DNA of 64,000 nt. Origin: DAOQVR01 sp035341665 (GTDB lineage Bacteria > Chloroflexota > Anaerolineae > JAAYZQ01). Under the pieces are notes generated by a model that saw only the letters and a list, made by a program, of their open reading frames with translations, did not search any database and was not told where the DNA came from. Shown in pieces: positions 49,789 to 57,669 of this stretch (the stretch's first letter is position 1; every line of letters starts with the position of its first letter). A program made the translations under genes and the position numbers. The DNA is taken from NCBI GenBank assembly GCA_035341665.1, contig DAOQVR010000006.1, positions 160,499 through 224,498 on the forward strand, in the 5' to 3' direction.

Positions 49789-49830
49789 TACCACATCCTA
49801 CCTGACATCTGTTGTCAGGATTTCGTGGTA
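49789..49830. promoter_or_regulatory. Palindromic operator between GyrI-like and WYL regulator genes
   Basis: CCTGACA and TGTCAGG (49801-49807, 49813-49819) form a perfect inverted repeat with a 5-bp spacer. It is nested in an outer pair TACCAC (49789-49794) and GTGGTA (49825-49830). The arms compare as TACCACATCCTACCTGACA against TACCACGAAATCCTGACA. Position between divergent genes indicates a binding site for the dimeric WYL regulator (inference). Confidence 0.7.
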
Positions 49831-49912
49831 CAATCAAGACCTGGAGCAGAGTGCCTGCCGGGGGCCCAGAACCCGCAGCCAGGGCCTCCGACCAGACTTC
49901 GGGAGGGAGACG

Positions 49913-50881
49913 ATGCGTGCGGACCGGTTGCTGACCATTCTGTTGCTCCTGCAAGCCCGGGGCCGGATGACGGCCCAGCAGTTGGCCGACGAGGTCGAGG
50001 TGTGCCAGCGCACCATCTACCGCGACATGGAAGCGCTGAGTGGGGCAGGAGTTCCGATCTACGCCGACCGGGGGGCAGGGGGCGGTTTTGCGCTTCTCGA
50101 TCGCTACCGCACGACCCTCACCGGGCTGAACCGGGACGAAGTCCGGGCTCTGTTCATGGTCAATATCCCCGGGCCGCTGGCTCAACTTGGGCTGGGCGAC
50201 GAGCTGAAGGCTGCCTGGCTCAAGCTGTCGGCGGCGCTACCAGAAGCCCGCCGCCCCGAGGAGATCCTGGTTCGCCAGCGTTTCTACATTGACTCGACCT
50301 GGTGGTTTCAGGCAGAGGAGCCGGTACCCCACTTGCCGATTCTCCAGAAGGCCGTGTGGCAGGACCGCAGGCTCCATCTGACGGTGCGCCTTCCGCGCAA
50401 CACCGTACGCGAGTGGCTGGTCGACCCGTACGCGCTGGTTGCCAAGGCCGGCGTGTGGTACCTGGTCTGCAAGAGGGACGGCCAGATCCGGGTGTATCGT
50501 GTGTCCGAGGTGCTGGCGGCGCACGTAACGGACACCGGCTTCGATAGGCCGGCCGATTTCGACCTGGCAGGCTACTGGACAAGGTGGTGTGCCGACTACG
50601 AAGGCCGCCGGCCTTCCTACCCGGTGCTGGCCCGTGTCTCGCCCGGCTTGATCCCCCACCTACCCGAGTTGTTCGGCGATCCGATCCGCCGGGCCGTCCA
50701 GGAGGCTGACCTGCCCGACGCCGAGGGCTGGCTGACTCTATTGCTGCCCTTCGAGACATTCGAGGCTGCCAGGACGCGTGTTCTTGGCCTGGGTCGCGCC
50801 GTGGAGGTGCTGGAACCACTTGCCCTACGCGAGAGCGTGATGGACTTTGCCTCGCAGATCGTGGCGTTCTACGCGAGATGA
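49913..50881 (+). CDS. YafY-type WYL-domain transcriptional regulator
   Basis: 322 residues from ATG 49913 (GGGAGGGAGACG upstream). Residues 1-60 are a DeoR/HTH_11 DNA-binding domain (MTAQQLADEVEVCQRTIYRD). The WYL domain lies near 165-205 (VDPYALVAKAGVWYLVCKRD) and a WCX-type dimerisation tail follows. Such regulators sense nucleotides or other small ligands. Likely represses or activates itself and the divergent GyrI-like gene through the palindrome at 49789-49830. Confidence 0.93.
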   Translation: MRADRLLTILLLLQARGRMTAQQLADEVEVCQRTIYRDMEALSGAGVPIYADRGAGGGFALLDRYRTTLTGLNRDEVRALFMVNIPGPLAQLGLGDELKAAWLKLSAALPEARRPEEILVRQRFYIDSTWWFQAEEPVPHLPILQKAVWQDRRLHLTVRLPRNTVREWLVDPYALVAKAGVWYLVCKRDGQIRVYRVSEVLAAHVTDTGFDRPADFDLAGYWTRWCADYEGRRPSYPVLARVSPGLIPHLPELFGDPIRRAVQEADLPDAEGWLTLLLPFETFEAARTRVLGLGRAVEVLEPLALRESVMDFASQIVAFYAR

Positions 50882-51065
50882 GGCTCCGCTGCACCGCCAA
50901 CTGGGCAGCATCGGGCGTCTCGGTCACCGAGTCCTTTGGTTTCCGCTCGCCAGAGCCCACAGGCGACGGAACGCCGCATGCATTGGCCGACAGCCACCAC
51001 ATCCATCGCGGCACTCCGCGCTCTGTCCCTTGGGCGAGGCTGGGCGCGGGGTGCACGCGGCCAAT

Positions 51066-51089
51066 GGTTCTCGCGCAGATGCGAGAACC
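51066..51089. terminator. Hairpin between convergent genes, possible bidirectional terminator
   Basis: A perfect 9-bp stem, GGTTCTCGC with GCGAGAACC, around a GCAGAT loop lies in the 246-bp gap between the WYL gene (plus) and the propeller-hydrolase gene (minus). No T-tract follows on either strand, so its strength is doubtful. The rest of the gap holds nothing recognisable. Confidence 0.4.
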
Positions 51090-51127
51090 GCGGCGCAGGC
51101 AAGGCGCAGCTGCGGCTTGTCGCCTGG

Positions 51128-53374
51128 TCAGTACTCCCTTGCCACCAAGGGGAGGTGGACATGCCAGCCATGCGCTCGGTCAGCCATCTGCCAGATGGCT
51201 GCTAACTGGTAGATACCGTCGTCCTGAATCGACTCTGGCACGCAGTAGCTCTGTGGATCGGCCCAATCGACTGGAGAGGTGTTCGGAGCATTGTCTGGCA
51301 GATCGGCCGGGTTCAGGCTGGGATCGACCTGGAGCAGATAGCCGGGGCTGGGGTTGATTTGCACCCAAGCACCCACAGAATTCCAGCCCTCGAATGCCTG
51401 GCGGATGTGCGGCTTGCCCGGAGCGGATTGAACGTGATCGCGCACGCTGGCCAGCACCATCCCTTCCAGATCCGGGATGTTCATCATCGCCTGGCCATAG
51501 AGGCGCACCGATTCGCGCATATCCCAGTAAGCACCAGCCTCGGATGGAGTCCCGACCTCTGGCGGCCAGCTTCCCCCAAACACGTCATACTGCTCCAAGG
51601 CACAGGTGGCTGCGCGCGAATAGTACACCTTCGAGGCATCGGGATATGTGTCCAGAGGGAAATCCTCCGCATCCTCCTCGTCGAGGTCACCGTCGCCGTT
51701 GAGGTCGGGGCTGGGGGGGGCAAGGGGATTGAGCTCGTCTGGGATGGTCGTGTAGGCGCCGTCGCCGCTTCGCTCGTGAAAGACCTGGTAGAAGGGCTCG
51801 GCGGCGTTGTAGTGCAGGTCGCTGTAGTCCACCGGAAACACCAGCCAGTCGTACCCCTGGTAGCGCCAGTTGAAGAAGTCGCCCTGGGCACTGAAGGGCT
51901 TCATCCAGACGCGTCCCAGGTCACGGGTGGCGGCCTGGCTCGACACCGGCGTTTCCCACTGCACCAGGTAACGCAGGTGCCCGGACAGACCGGTGCCCTC
52001 CAGAGCTGGCGCAGCGACGATGAGATTGCCTCCGTTGGATGATCCGATCAGGCCGACGTTGTCGTGCAGCACGCTCACGGGAACCACCTGATCGATTGGG
52101 CGTTCTAGGCTATCGACCAGCTCACCAGCCGCATAGCGGACAACGTCCGCCAAGCTCAAGATTGTGTCTTCTCCCCGAAAGTCGTAGGTGCCTTCAGAAT
52201 GTCGCCCGGTGGCAGTGTCGGTACAGCCCGGGAACTCGAAGGTGAGGACGATCAGATCATCTGCCTGTGTGGGCAGGCCATGCCCAAGGTCATAGCAGTC
52301 ATAGCCGCCAGAAACCCAAACGGTAAGGGGAGCCCCATCGCTGTAGCGGGCGGCGCCCGGGACTGGTGCTTGAATGCGCACGGCAAGCGTTCCGTCCGGG
52401 CTGCCCGTGCTGGCCGAAGGCAGGTCGACGTCGACCAGCCCTGGGGGATGGCTCCACACGATGGCGCCCGTCTCGTCCACCTCGATGACCCGCTCGCCCG
52501 CGAACTTGCCTATCAGGGTGTGCCCGTTCGGAAGCCGGTCAGCGTCGTAGGGCCTGTCAAGGTCGCCGTACTGCCAGACCACCTGCATGTCGTAGCTCAC
52601 CTCCATAACCCGCATGCGGTCCGAGTCGGATATGAGCGTGTTGCCATTGTCCAGCCGATCAGCATCCCGCGGCCAGTCCAGCTGATCTGGCACGGCCGGG
52701 TCGTACGCCCATTCGATATCGCCCAGTGGACTGATCTCGAGGATGCGATTGTTCATGGAATCGGCTATGATCGTGTTTCCGTTGTCCAGGCGATCTGCGT
52801 TGTGTGGTCCGTTCAGGTGAGTATCGTCCTGGCCCGGCACACCCGTCTCCCCGAATTGCCACACGACGTGTCCATTGCGCATGATCTCAAGCGCGCGGTG
52901 ATTGTCACGGTCGGTGATCAACAGGTGATTGCTCGGCGACAGCCAGTCTACGTCATTCGCGTAGCTCAGGGTCGAGCCGTCGTCCAGGGTGACGTCGTCG
53001 CTGTTCCAGACGACACTGCCAGCCGTGTCGACCTCGATCACTCGATCGTTCCCGGTATCGGAGATGAGCGTGTCGCCGTTGGGCAGCCGCTGGGCGCCAT
53101 GTGCAAAGTTCAGGCCATCGGAATAGGACCAGACGGTATTGCCCTCCTCATCTACCTCCAGAACGCGGCTATCACTTCCAGGAGGCTGGGGATTGCCGGG
53201 CGGATAGCCCCCATCGGTGATTAGCGTGTGTCCATTGGACAGGCGATCCACATCGTGGGGGTTGTGCAGAAGGGACACGGGTTGTTCGCCCTGACTTTGA
53301 CCTCGTACCTCGGCATCGACTGCAATCGGTGCCGAAACCAGAAACACCATAGCCAACAAGACTGCGTATCTCAT
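51128..53374 (-). CDS. Secreted beta-propeller plus alpha/beta-hydrolase-like protein
   Basis: 748 residues. Residues 1-22 are a signal peptide. Residues ~35-315 contain six or seven arylsulfotransferase-like propeller repeats (DRLSNGHTLITDGG, QRLPNGDTLISDTGNDRVIE, DRLDNGNTIIADSMNNRILE and so on). The second half has an esterase/peptidase-like domain with the nucleophile elbow LIGSSNGGNLIVAAPA, plus a calcium-binding-type loop DLNGDGDLDEEDAEDF near residue 560. The order propeller-then-hydrolase recalls prolyl-oligopeptidase-type layouts, but the sequence is distant. Likely extracellular. GGAGG precedes the ATG. It lies 33 bp after the creatininase relic on the same strand, so it may end a GNAT-led transcript. 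Confidence 0.75.
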   Translation of the reverse strand: MRYAVLLAMVFLVSAPIAVDAEVRGQSQGEQPVSLLHNPHDVDRLSNGHTLITDGGYPPGNPQPPGSDSRVLEVDEEGNTVWSYSDGLNFAHGAQRLPNGDTLISDTGNDRVIEVDTAGSVVWNSDDVTLDDGSTLSYANDVDWLSPSNHLLITDRDNHRALEIMRNGHVVWQFGETGVPGQDDTHLNGPHNADRLDNGNTIIADSMNNRILEISPLGDIEWAYDPAVPDQLDWPRDADRLDNGNTLISDSDRMRVMEVSYDMQVVWQYGDLDRPYDADRLPNGHTLIGKFAGERVIEVDETGAIVWSHPPGLVDVDLPSASTGSPDGTLAVRIQAPVPGAARYSDGAPLTVWVSGGYDCYDLGHGLPTQADDLIVLTFEFPGCTDTATGRHSEGTYDFRGEDTILSLADVVRYAAGELVDSLERPIDQVVPVSVLHDNVGLIGSSNGGNLIVAAPALEGTGLSGHLRYLVQWETPVSSQAATRDLGRVWMKPFSAQGDFFNWRYQGYDWLVFPVDYSDLHYNAAEPFYQVFHERSGDGAYTTIPDELNPLAPPSPDLNGDGDLDEEDAEDFPLDTYPDASKVYYSRAATCALEQYDVFGGSWPPEVGTPSEAGAYWDMRESVRLYGQAMMNIPDLEGMVLASVRDHVQSAPGKPHIRQAFEGWNSVGAWVQINPSPGYLLQVDPSLNPADLPDNAPNTSPVDWADPQSYCVPESIQDDGIYQLAAIWQMADRAHGWHVHLPLVAREY

Positions 53375-53407
53375 CAGCTAGTCCTCCGTGCTCTAGAGCG
53401 CTTTGCT

Positions 53408-53653
53408 TCACACTTCAACCAGGTCTGGCCGGACGGCCGTCAAGAGCGAAGTCTCACTGCCAGCCGGAAGCTCGTGGGGGCAGCGCAAGTCGGGCACCAC
53501 CTCTTGGCCGGTCTGGCTCTCAAGGCCTGCCGCGTTGTGCTCGCCGTGTCGCTGAAGAACGCCGACAGGCAAGCAGCAGATTGGGACCTCGCGCAAGGCC
53601 TGGGCGAATTCCCAGGAGAAGATCTCCTCAAGCTGGACCTTCGCGGCTGTCAT
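53408..53653 (-). pseudogene. Truncated creatininase-family gene
   Basis: The ATG at 53653 overlaps the GNAT stop (ATGA), a normal operon junction. The first ~45 residues look like the start of a creatininase-family amidohydrolase: VQLEEIFSWEFAQALREVP, CLPVGVLQRHGEHN, the latter carrying the His-Gly-Glu-His metal motif. After GLES the sequence no longer resembles the family and it stops at 81 residues against about 240 expected. A large internal/3' deletion is the simplest reading. Confidence 0.65.
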
Positions 53654-54603
53654 GGTCTCTCCGCGCACGCCTGCCGGTTCTGCGACACCGGTTTCGAGAA
53701 CCAGAGCGTTGTTGACTGCACACGAAACCCAACTGCCTGGGCAGTGCGCAGCATCGCAGGGTTGTCGCTGCCCGTACCGAGCACGGCCGTGTCTACGGCC
53801 CGCCGCTTTAGCTCGCTGAGCCCTGTGAGCAGAAGTGCTCGAGCCAGCCCTCGCCGCCGGAAGTCAGGGTGCGTCGCCACCGGATCCGTGTACCCTTCGT
53901 TCCGCCCAGTGCGCTCGTTTTCCTCCTGACTAATGGAACACATGCAGTAGGCAGCAAGTCTACCGTCGGGCGCGACGGCTAGCAGGTCCAAGGCCGCATC
54001 GTACTCTCGCCCACGCATCATTGCCAGTCGCTCTGCGACGGTCATGTTCTCGGTGCCGAAGGCTGCACGATGGAGTGCGACGAGTGCTTCTGCCTCTTTC
54101 TCGCCAGCCACGTGACGTACGGTGAAGCCCACCGGTACCTGCGGCGTGGGAATTGGCTCATCGAGTGGGCGAACCATGTGCAGCGAGGAGATTTCTTGCC
54201 TCACAAAGCCGTGGCGTTCCAGCAGCGAGATGCGTGCGGTGTCATCGCTGCCGCAACCGGCGTCAAGTGCAGAGCCAGGACGACCCTCTTCCATCGCATG
54301 CCGTATGCACGCCACACCCCAATCGACTATCTCCAACTCGATGTCGGGGTGTGTCGCCTGCTGGTCAAACTCAAACCACAGGTTGTCGTAGTGATCTACA
54401 AGAGCGAACCCGACAACTCGACCTGCCGTGTCGAACCACAAGCGTGTGTTGTCCTGCACGGGGCGCAAGGCGAGAAGCTCGCGCAGGTCGACAATGCCGG
54501 GATAGTCCGATGTTCGAGCCGGTGATCTGACGGCAGCCAATAGGTCGAGCATCGACTGGAGGTTTATTGGCCCAGAATAGGCGCGACTTGCCAGAATCGC
54601 CAT
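53650..54603 (-). CDS. Two-domain GNAT acetyltransferase
   Basis: 317 residues. N-terminal GNAT half 1-150 (degenerate) and C-terminal half 160-310 with the acetyl-CoA motif DPVATHPDFRRRGLARALLL. The DNA-level match of its 3' end to a relic at 44995-45062 shows that a related gene copy once existed nearby. Promoter at 54620-54648. Followed directly by the creatininase relic. Confidence 0.85.
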   Translation of the reverse strand: MAILASRAYSGPINLQSMLDLLAAVRSPARTSDYPGIVDLRELLALRPVQDNTRLWFDTAGRVVGFALVDHYDNLWFEFDQQATHPDIELEIVDWGVACIRHAMEEGRPGSALDAGCGSDDTARISLLERHGFVRQEISSLHMVRPLDEPIPTPQVPVGFTVRHVAGEKEAEALVALHRAAFGTENMTVAERLAMMRGREYDAALDLLAVAPDGRLAAYCMCSISQEENERTGRNEGYTDPVATHPDFRRRGLARALLLTGLSELKRRAVDTAVLGTGSDNPAMLRTAQAVGFRVQSTTLWFSKPVSQNRQACAERP

Positions 54604-54619
54604 GCTGCACCTCTACCAC

Positions 54620-54648
54620 AGTATAGCACGTTGCTGGCGTTCCCTGAA
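54620..54648 (-). promoter_or_regulatory. Extended -10 promoter of the two-domain GNAT gene
   Basis: TATACT (54625-54620) with a TGC extension on the minus strand; 17 bp upstream is TTCAGG (54648-54643), a poor -35. The extended -10 may compensate. Start about 10 bp before the ATG at 54603. Confidence 0.5.
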
Positions 54649-54920
54649 GCAGCACATCATAAGCAGTAGCCGGTCTCCTCGTTCCAGAAACGCACATGGC
54701 CCCGGGATGGGCTCGGTCGAGACTTTCGCCTATCCTCTTCGGGGAGTCGCGCGAGGTCGGACATGATGCACAGCGCGTTGTGCCAGAGGGCGCTGACCTC
54801 GACCGGCTCTCCAATGCGCGGCGTCACCACCCAATCATCGGCCCTTCGGGCTCAGCCCTCAGAGCGAAGTCTTGGCGTCCATCCAGGTGAGCTGCCCGGA
54901 AGGCGCGGTACCGGCGAGCT
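54640..54920 (-). pseudogene. Relic of a glycogen-debranching enzyme C-terminal domain
   Basis: Three pieces in order on the minus strand, broken by stops and frameshifts, match the GDE_C signatures of amylo-alpha-1,6-glucosidases: LAGTAPSGQLTWMDAK (54918-54871), VTPRIGEPVEVSALWHNALC (about 54812-54753), and RFWNEETGYC followed by YDVL in a shifted frame (about 54695-54645). The catalytic-region consensus is LTWMDAK...TPRxGKPVEINALWYNAL...FWN...GYLYDV. It explains most of the 458-bp gap between the GNAT and solute-binding-protein genes; 54921-55061 shows nothing further. Confidence 0.7.
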
Positions 54921-55061
54921 AATCACAATCGCCGCGACAGTTCGCCGGCGGAACGCAGTTGACCCCCTCGCGCACCCCGCGTTGCGACCGCTGGTCCCGC
55001 CCACGCCCACTGCACCTCTGTCCTAGCCCGTGCCAAGGCGACGCAGCCGAGGGAGTCATGC

Positions 55062-57656
55062 CTACTGGATCACCACAAACTCAAAGTCCACGATGCCCGG
55101 GATGCTCACAAGGTTGGAGGTGATGACGACTTCCAGCCTGCTCGAGCCAGCAGTCAGCCTGCCCGCTACAGAGCTGGCTAGCGCGATCGAGTACCTGCCT
55201 TCGCCCGCGGAGGCGGCAGTGCCCGTCGCGACCACGACACCCGTTGCGTCGAACACCAAGTACTCGACGCCGGCAATGTCTTTGCCGGCATACGGCTGGC
55301 CGTCAAACGTCACGGCGATGTCAAACGCCGCGCCCGCCCCGATCTTGACCTGGCCGGGGCCGGTGACCTCGATGGCCGGGATGCGTGGCGATTCAAAACG
55401 TTCCCACTTGGTGGAAGGATCGGGGAACTGCTCGAAGCGGCGCAGGCTCACCGTCTTCTCGACGGGATAGGCCTTGTCCAGCCAGAATGGGCCTGTGCCG
55501 ACCCAGAAGTGCCCCCGCAGCTTGTACCACCGCGTCAGGATGGCGTAACGGGTGGCGATCTCATCGGGGCTCAGGTAGGAGCCCAGCGTCGGTGTGAACA
55601 CGATCGAGCCTGAGGCTGCAGCCTTGTCCAGCTCGTCCTTCAGGATCTGCAGGCTGGGTCCAGCGATGAAGCTCGCCCATTCGATGTTCCGCACCCCCGC
55701 CAGGTCGGTCGACCAGGCCAACCTGCCTGCCTCCTCCGCCATGTTGCCGATGGCCACGGTAGTCCACGGTGCTTCGCCAAAGCCGTAGGCGGGCCACCAG
55801 GGGTTGGGCAGCAGCTCGACGTCCAGGCTGTACTGGTCGTCGTAGGTGGTGATGGCCAGTGGGTCGGCGGACTCGATCTGGATGCCGCGCAGGTGTGACA
55901 GGAGGACAGTGGTCGTCGAATCGGCGTAGGCCTGGTCGAAGAGCGCGCTTTCGCTCTTGCCGGGGTCAAAGGCCATGATCATGCGCATGATAAAGTCGGC
56001 CAGCGTGATGGCGCTGCCATCGTGCCACTTGATCGTGGTCCACAGGTCCTGCGGGTACGTGACCGTGCACCTGGTGTTGGTCTCCAGCGTCGGGGTGGGC
56101 ATCTCGCCCGCCTCGACAAAGGTCTGGGTTTTCGCGTCCCAGTCGGCCCAGGCATCGTTCGGGACCTCGATCCTGTCGGCAAAGGTTAGGGTGACCCAGT
56201 CCAGCGTTTGGGTGACGGGCAGGCCGGTCTTGACCACGCAGTCGGCCTTCTCGATGCGCTGCGGCAGGCTGAGCCCGGTGTACGGGTCCCACAGCAGGCC
56301 ATACTCATTCGTCGCGCTCTGGAGAAAGCTGTCGTTGAGCCAGTTGGAGCCCCCTATGGGATTCCAGGGCTCGACCAGCTCGCCTGCCTGGGCCACGCGT
56401 ACCACGCCGCCTTCCTTGCCAGCCCAGCGGACCGTGTAGGGGAAGAGCCCCGAGCCAGCCACACCGCTCGCCAGGTCGAAGGCGACCCGCAGGCCTGCCT
56501 TCTGCGGGGAGAAGCCCGTCTGCACTGCCACGAAGATGCGAGCAGAGTCCTGCAGGGAGAGCTGCAGCGCCTGTCTGAAGAGCTGCGCGCGTTCGTCCAT
56601 CGATGTGAAGTCGCTGTTGGCCAGCCTATCCACAACGGCGTCAAAGCCGGCGCCTGGCTTGTAGGCTTGCCACAATGGGGAAGCCGAGCCGCGCCTGGTG
56701 TAGTAAAAGCCAAACAAGCCCGCATCGTCTCGACTGATGGCACCGGAGACCCAGCCGCCGGTGTAGAAGCTCCACTCGCCGTTGGCCGGGTCGCCCGAGT
56801 TCCAGATGGGCGAAGCCTCCGACCGGGTCTTGTACTGGCGGTCCACGGCAAAGCCCGCGCTCTCGAGCTGGCTGGCAAAGTAGTCACCGATCTCCCGGCG
56901 CTGGTCCTCGCTGCGGATGATGCCTACCAGCGTAACGGGCTCACCGTCATACCTCCACTTGCCATCGGCTCCCACGGTGGCGCCCATGCCCCTCATCACG
57001 CCAGCGATCGCAGCCCTGGCCTTGTCTGGATCATAGGCGTACTGGGCCTCCAATCCGCGGATCACGTCGACGTACCGGGCATAGTCGGGGAACTCGGGGT
57101 TTAGGACTGTGACCATGGGAAGGGCCAGGCCGCCCAGGATCTCTTGGGCGATGTAAGTGCGGTCGATCAGCCTATTCAGCGCCTCTCGGAACTCGGCGAC
57201 GCCAAAGGGGTTGATGCGCCCGTCCTTGAACTTGTCGACCGGGTTGGCCGTGATCTCGTGGAAGAAACCAAGCGCCGTCGTGTAGCTCAGGCTCTGGTCA
57301 GCCTGAACGGCCTGGAAAAGCTGAGGGTCACTCACGGCGCCGGCATACAGGTCGATGTCATTGGCCTGCAGCTGCTTCACGGCTGCCCGGGCGTCGTTCT
57401 GCTCGGTGAACACCAACTGATCCACCCAGGCGCCCGTCCGGGTTGACGGTGCGGGGGTGGGGGTCATTTCCTGCGCGGCGGCCTGCTCAGCCACCACGTC
57501 CGTCTCTGGCTGCACGACTAGCCTGGTGGCCTCGACGGTGCCCCCTGCCACGGCCGTGTTGACCGGGAGCTTCGGCGTGGGACCGCAGCTGGCCAGCAGC
57601 ACGCTGACGGCGACGAGCGGGCAGAACACACGGTCGAGACGCCCTCGCCAAAACAT
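55062..57656 (-). CDS. Oversized solute-binding (SBP_bac_5-like) lipoprotein
   Basis: 864 residues from ATG 57656 (GGAGGGGACG upstream; two ATGs 12 bases apart exist and only this one has a ribosome-binding site). Lipoprotein signal ending VLLASC. Family 5 peptide/oligosaccharide-binding features are present but in unusual order. A late-domain piece AEFREALNRLIDRTYIAQEI comes near residue 165, and the piece that normally opens the mature protein, GGVVRVAQAGELVEPWNPIG, only near 430. WTTIKWHDGSAITLADFIMR follows near 590. A C-terminal ~90-residue beta domain ends the protein. No permease or ATPase gene is nearby. Thirteen bp after the BTAD regulator gene in one transcript. Confidence 0.75.
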   Translation of the reverse strand: MFWRGRLDRVFCPLVAVSVLLASCGPTPKLPVNTAVAGGTVEATRLVVQPETDVVAEQAAAQEMTPTPAPSTRTGAWVDQLVFTEQNDARAAVKQLQANDIDLYAGAVSDPQLFQAVQADQSLSYTTALGFFHEITANPVDKFKDGRINPFGVAEFREALNRLIDRTYIAQEILGGLALPMVTVLNPEFPDYARYVDVIRGLEAQYAYDPDKARAAIAGVMRGMGATVGADGKWRYDGEPVTLVGIIRSEDQRREIGDYFASQLESAGFAVDRQYKTRSEASPIWNSGDPANGEWSFYTGGWVSGAISRDDAGLFGFYYTRRGSASPLWQAYKPGAGFDAVVDRLANSDFTSMDERAQLFRQALQLSLQDSARIFVAVQTGFSPQKAGLRVAFDLASGVAGSGLFPYTVRWAGKEGGVVRVAQAGELVEPWNPIGGSNWLNDSFLQSATNEYGLLWDPYTGLSLPQRIEKADCVVKTGLPVTQTLDWVTLTFADRIEVPNDAWADWDAKTQTFVEAGEMPTPTLETNTRCTVTYPQDLWTTIKWHDGSAITLADFIMRMIMAFDPGKSESALFDQAYADSTTTVLLSHLRGIQIESADPLAITTYDDQYSLDVELLPNPWWPAYGFGEAPWTTVAIGNMAEEAGRLAWSTDLAGVRNIEWASFIAGPSLQILKDELDKAAASGSIVFTPTLGSYLSPDEIATRYAILTRWYKLRGHFWVGTGPFWLDKAYPVEKTVSLRRFEQFPDPSTKWERFESPRIPAIEVTGPGQVKIGAGAAFDIAVTFDGQPYAGKDIAGVEYLVFDATGVVVATGTAASAGEGRYSIALASSVAGRLTAGSSRLEVVITSNLVSIPGIVDFEFVVIQ

Positions 57657-57669
57657 CGTCCCCTCCATG

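Noticed and set aside
50882..51127. Possible gene in the WYL-propeller gap
   Set aside because: Frames on both strands show no ribosome-binding site or family resemblance; only a hairpin is supportable.
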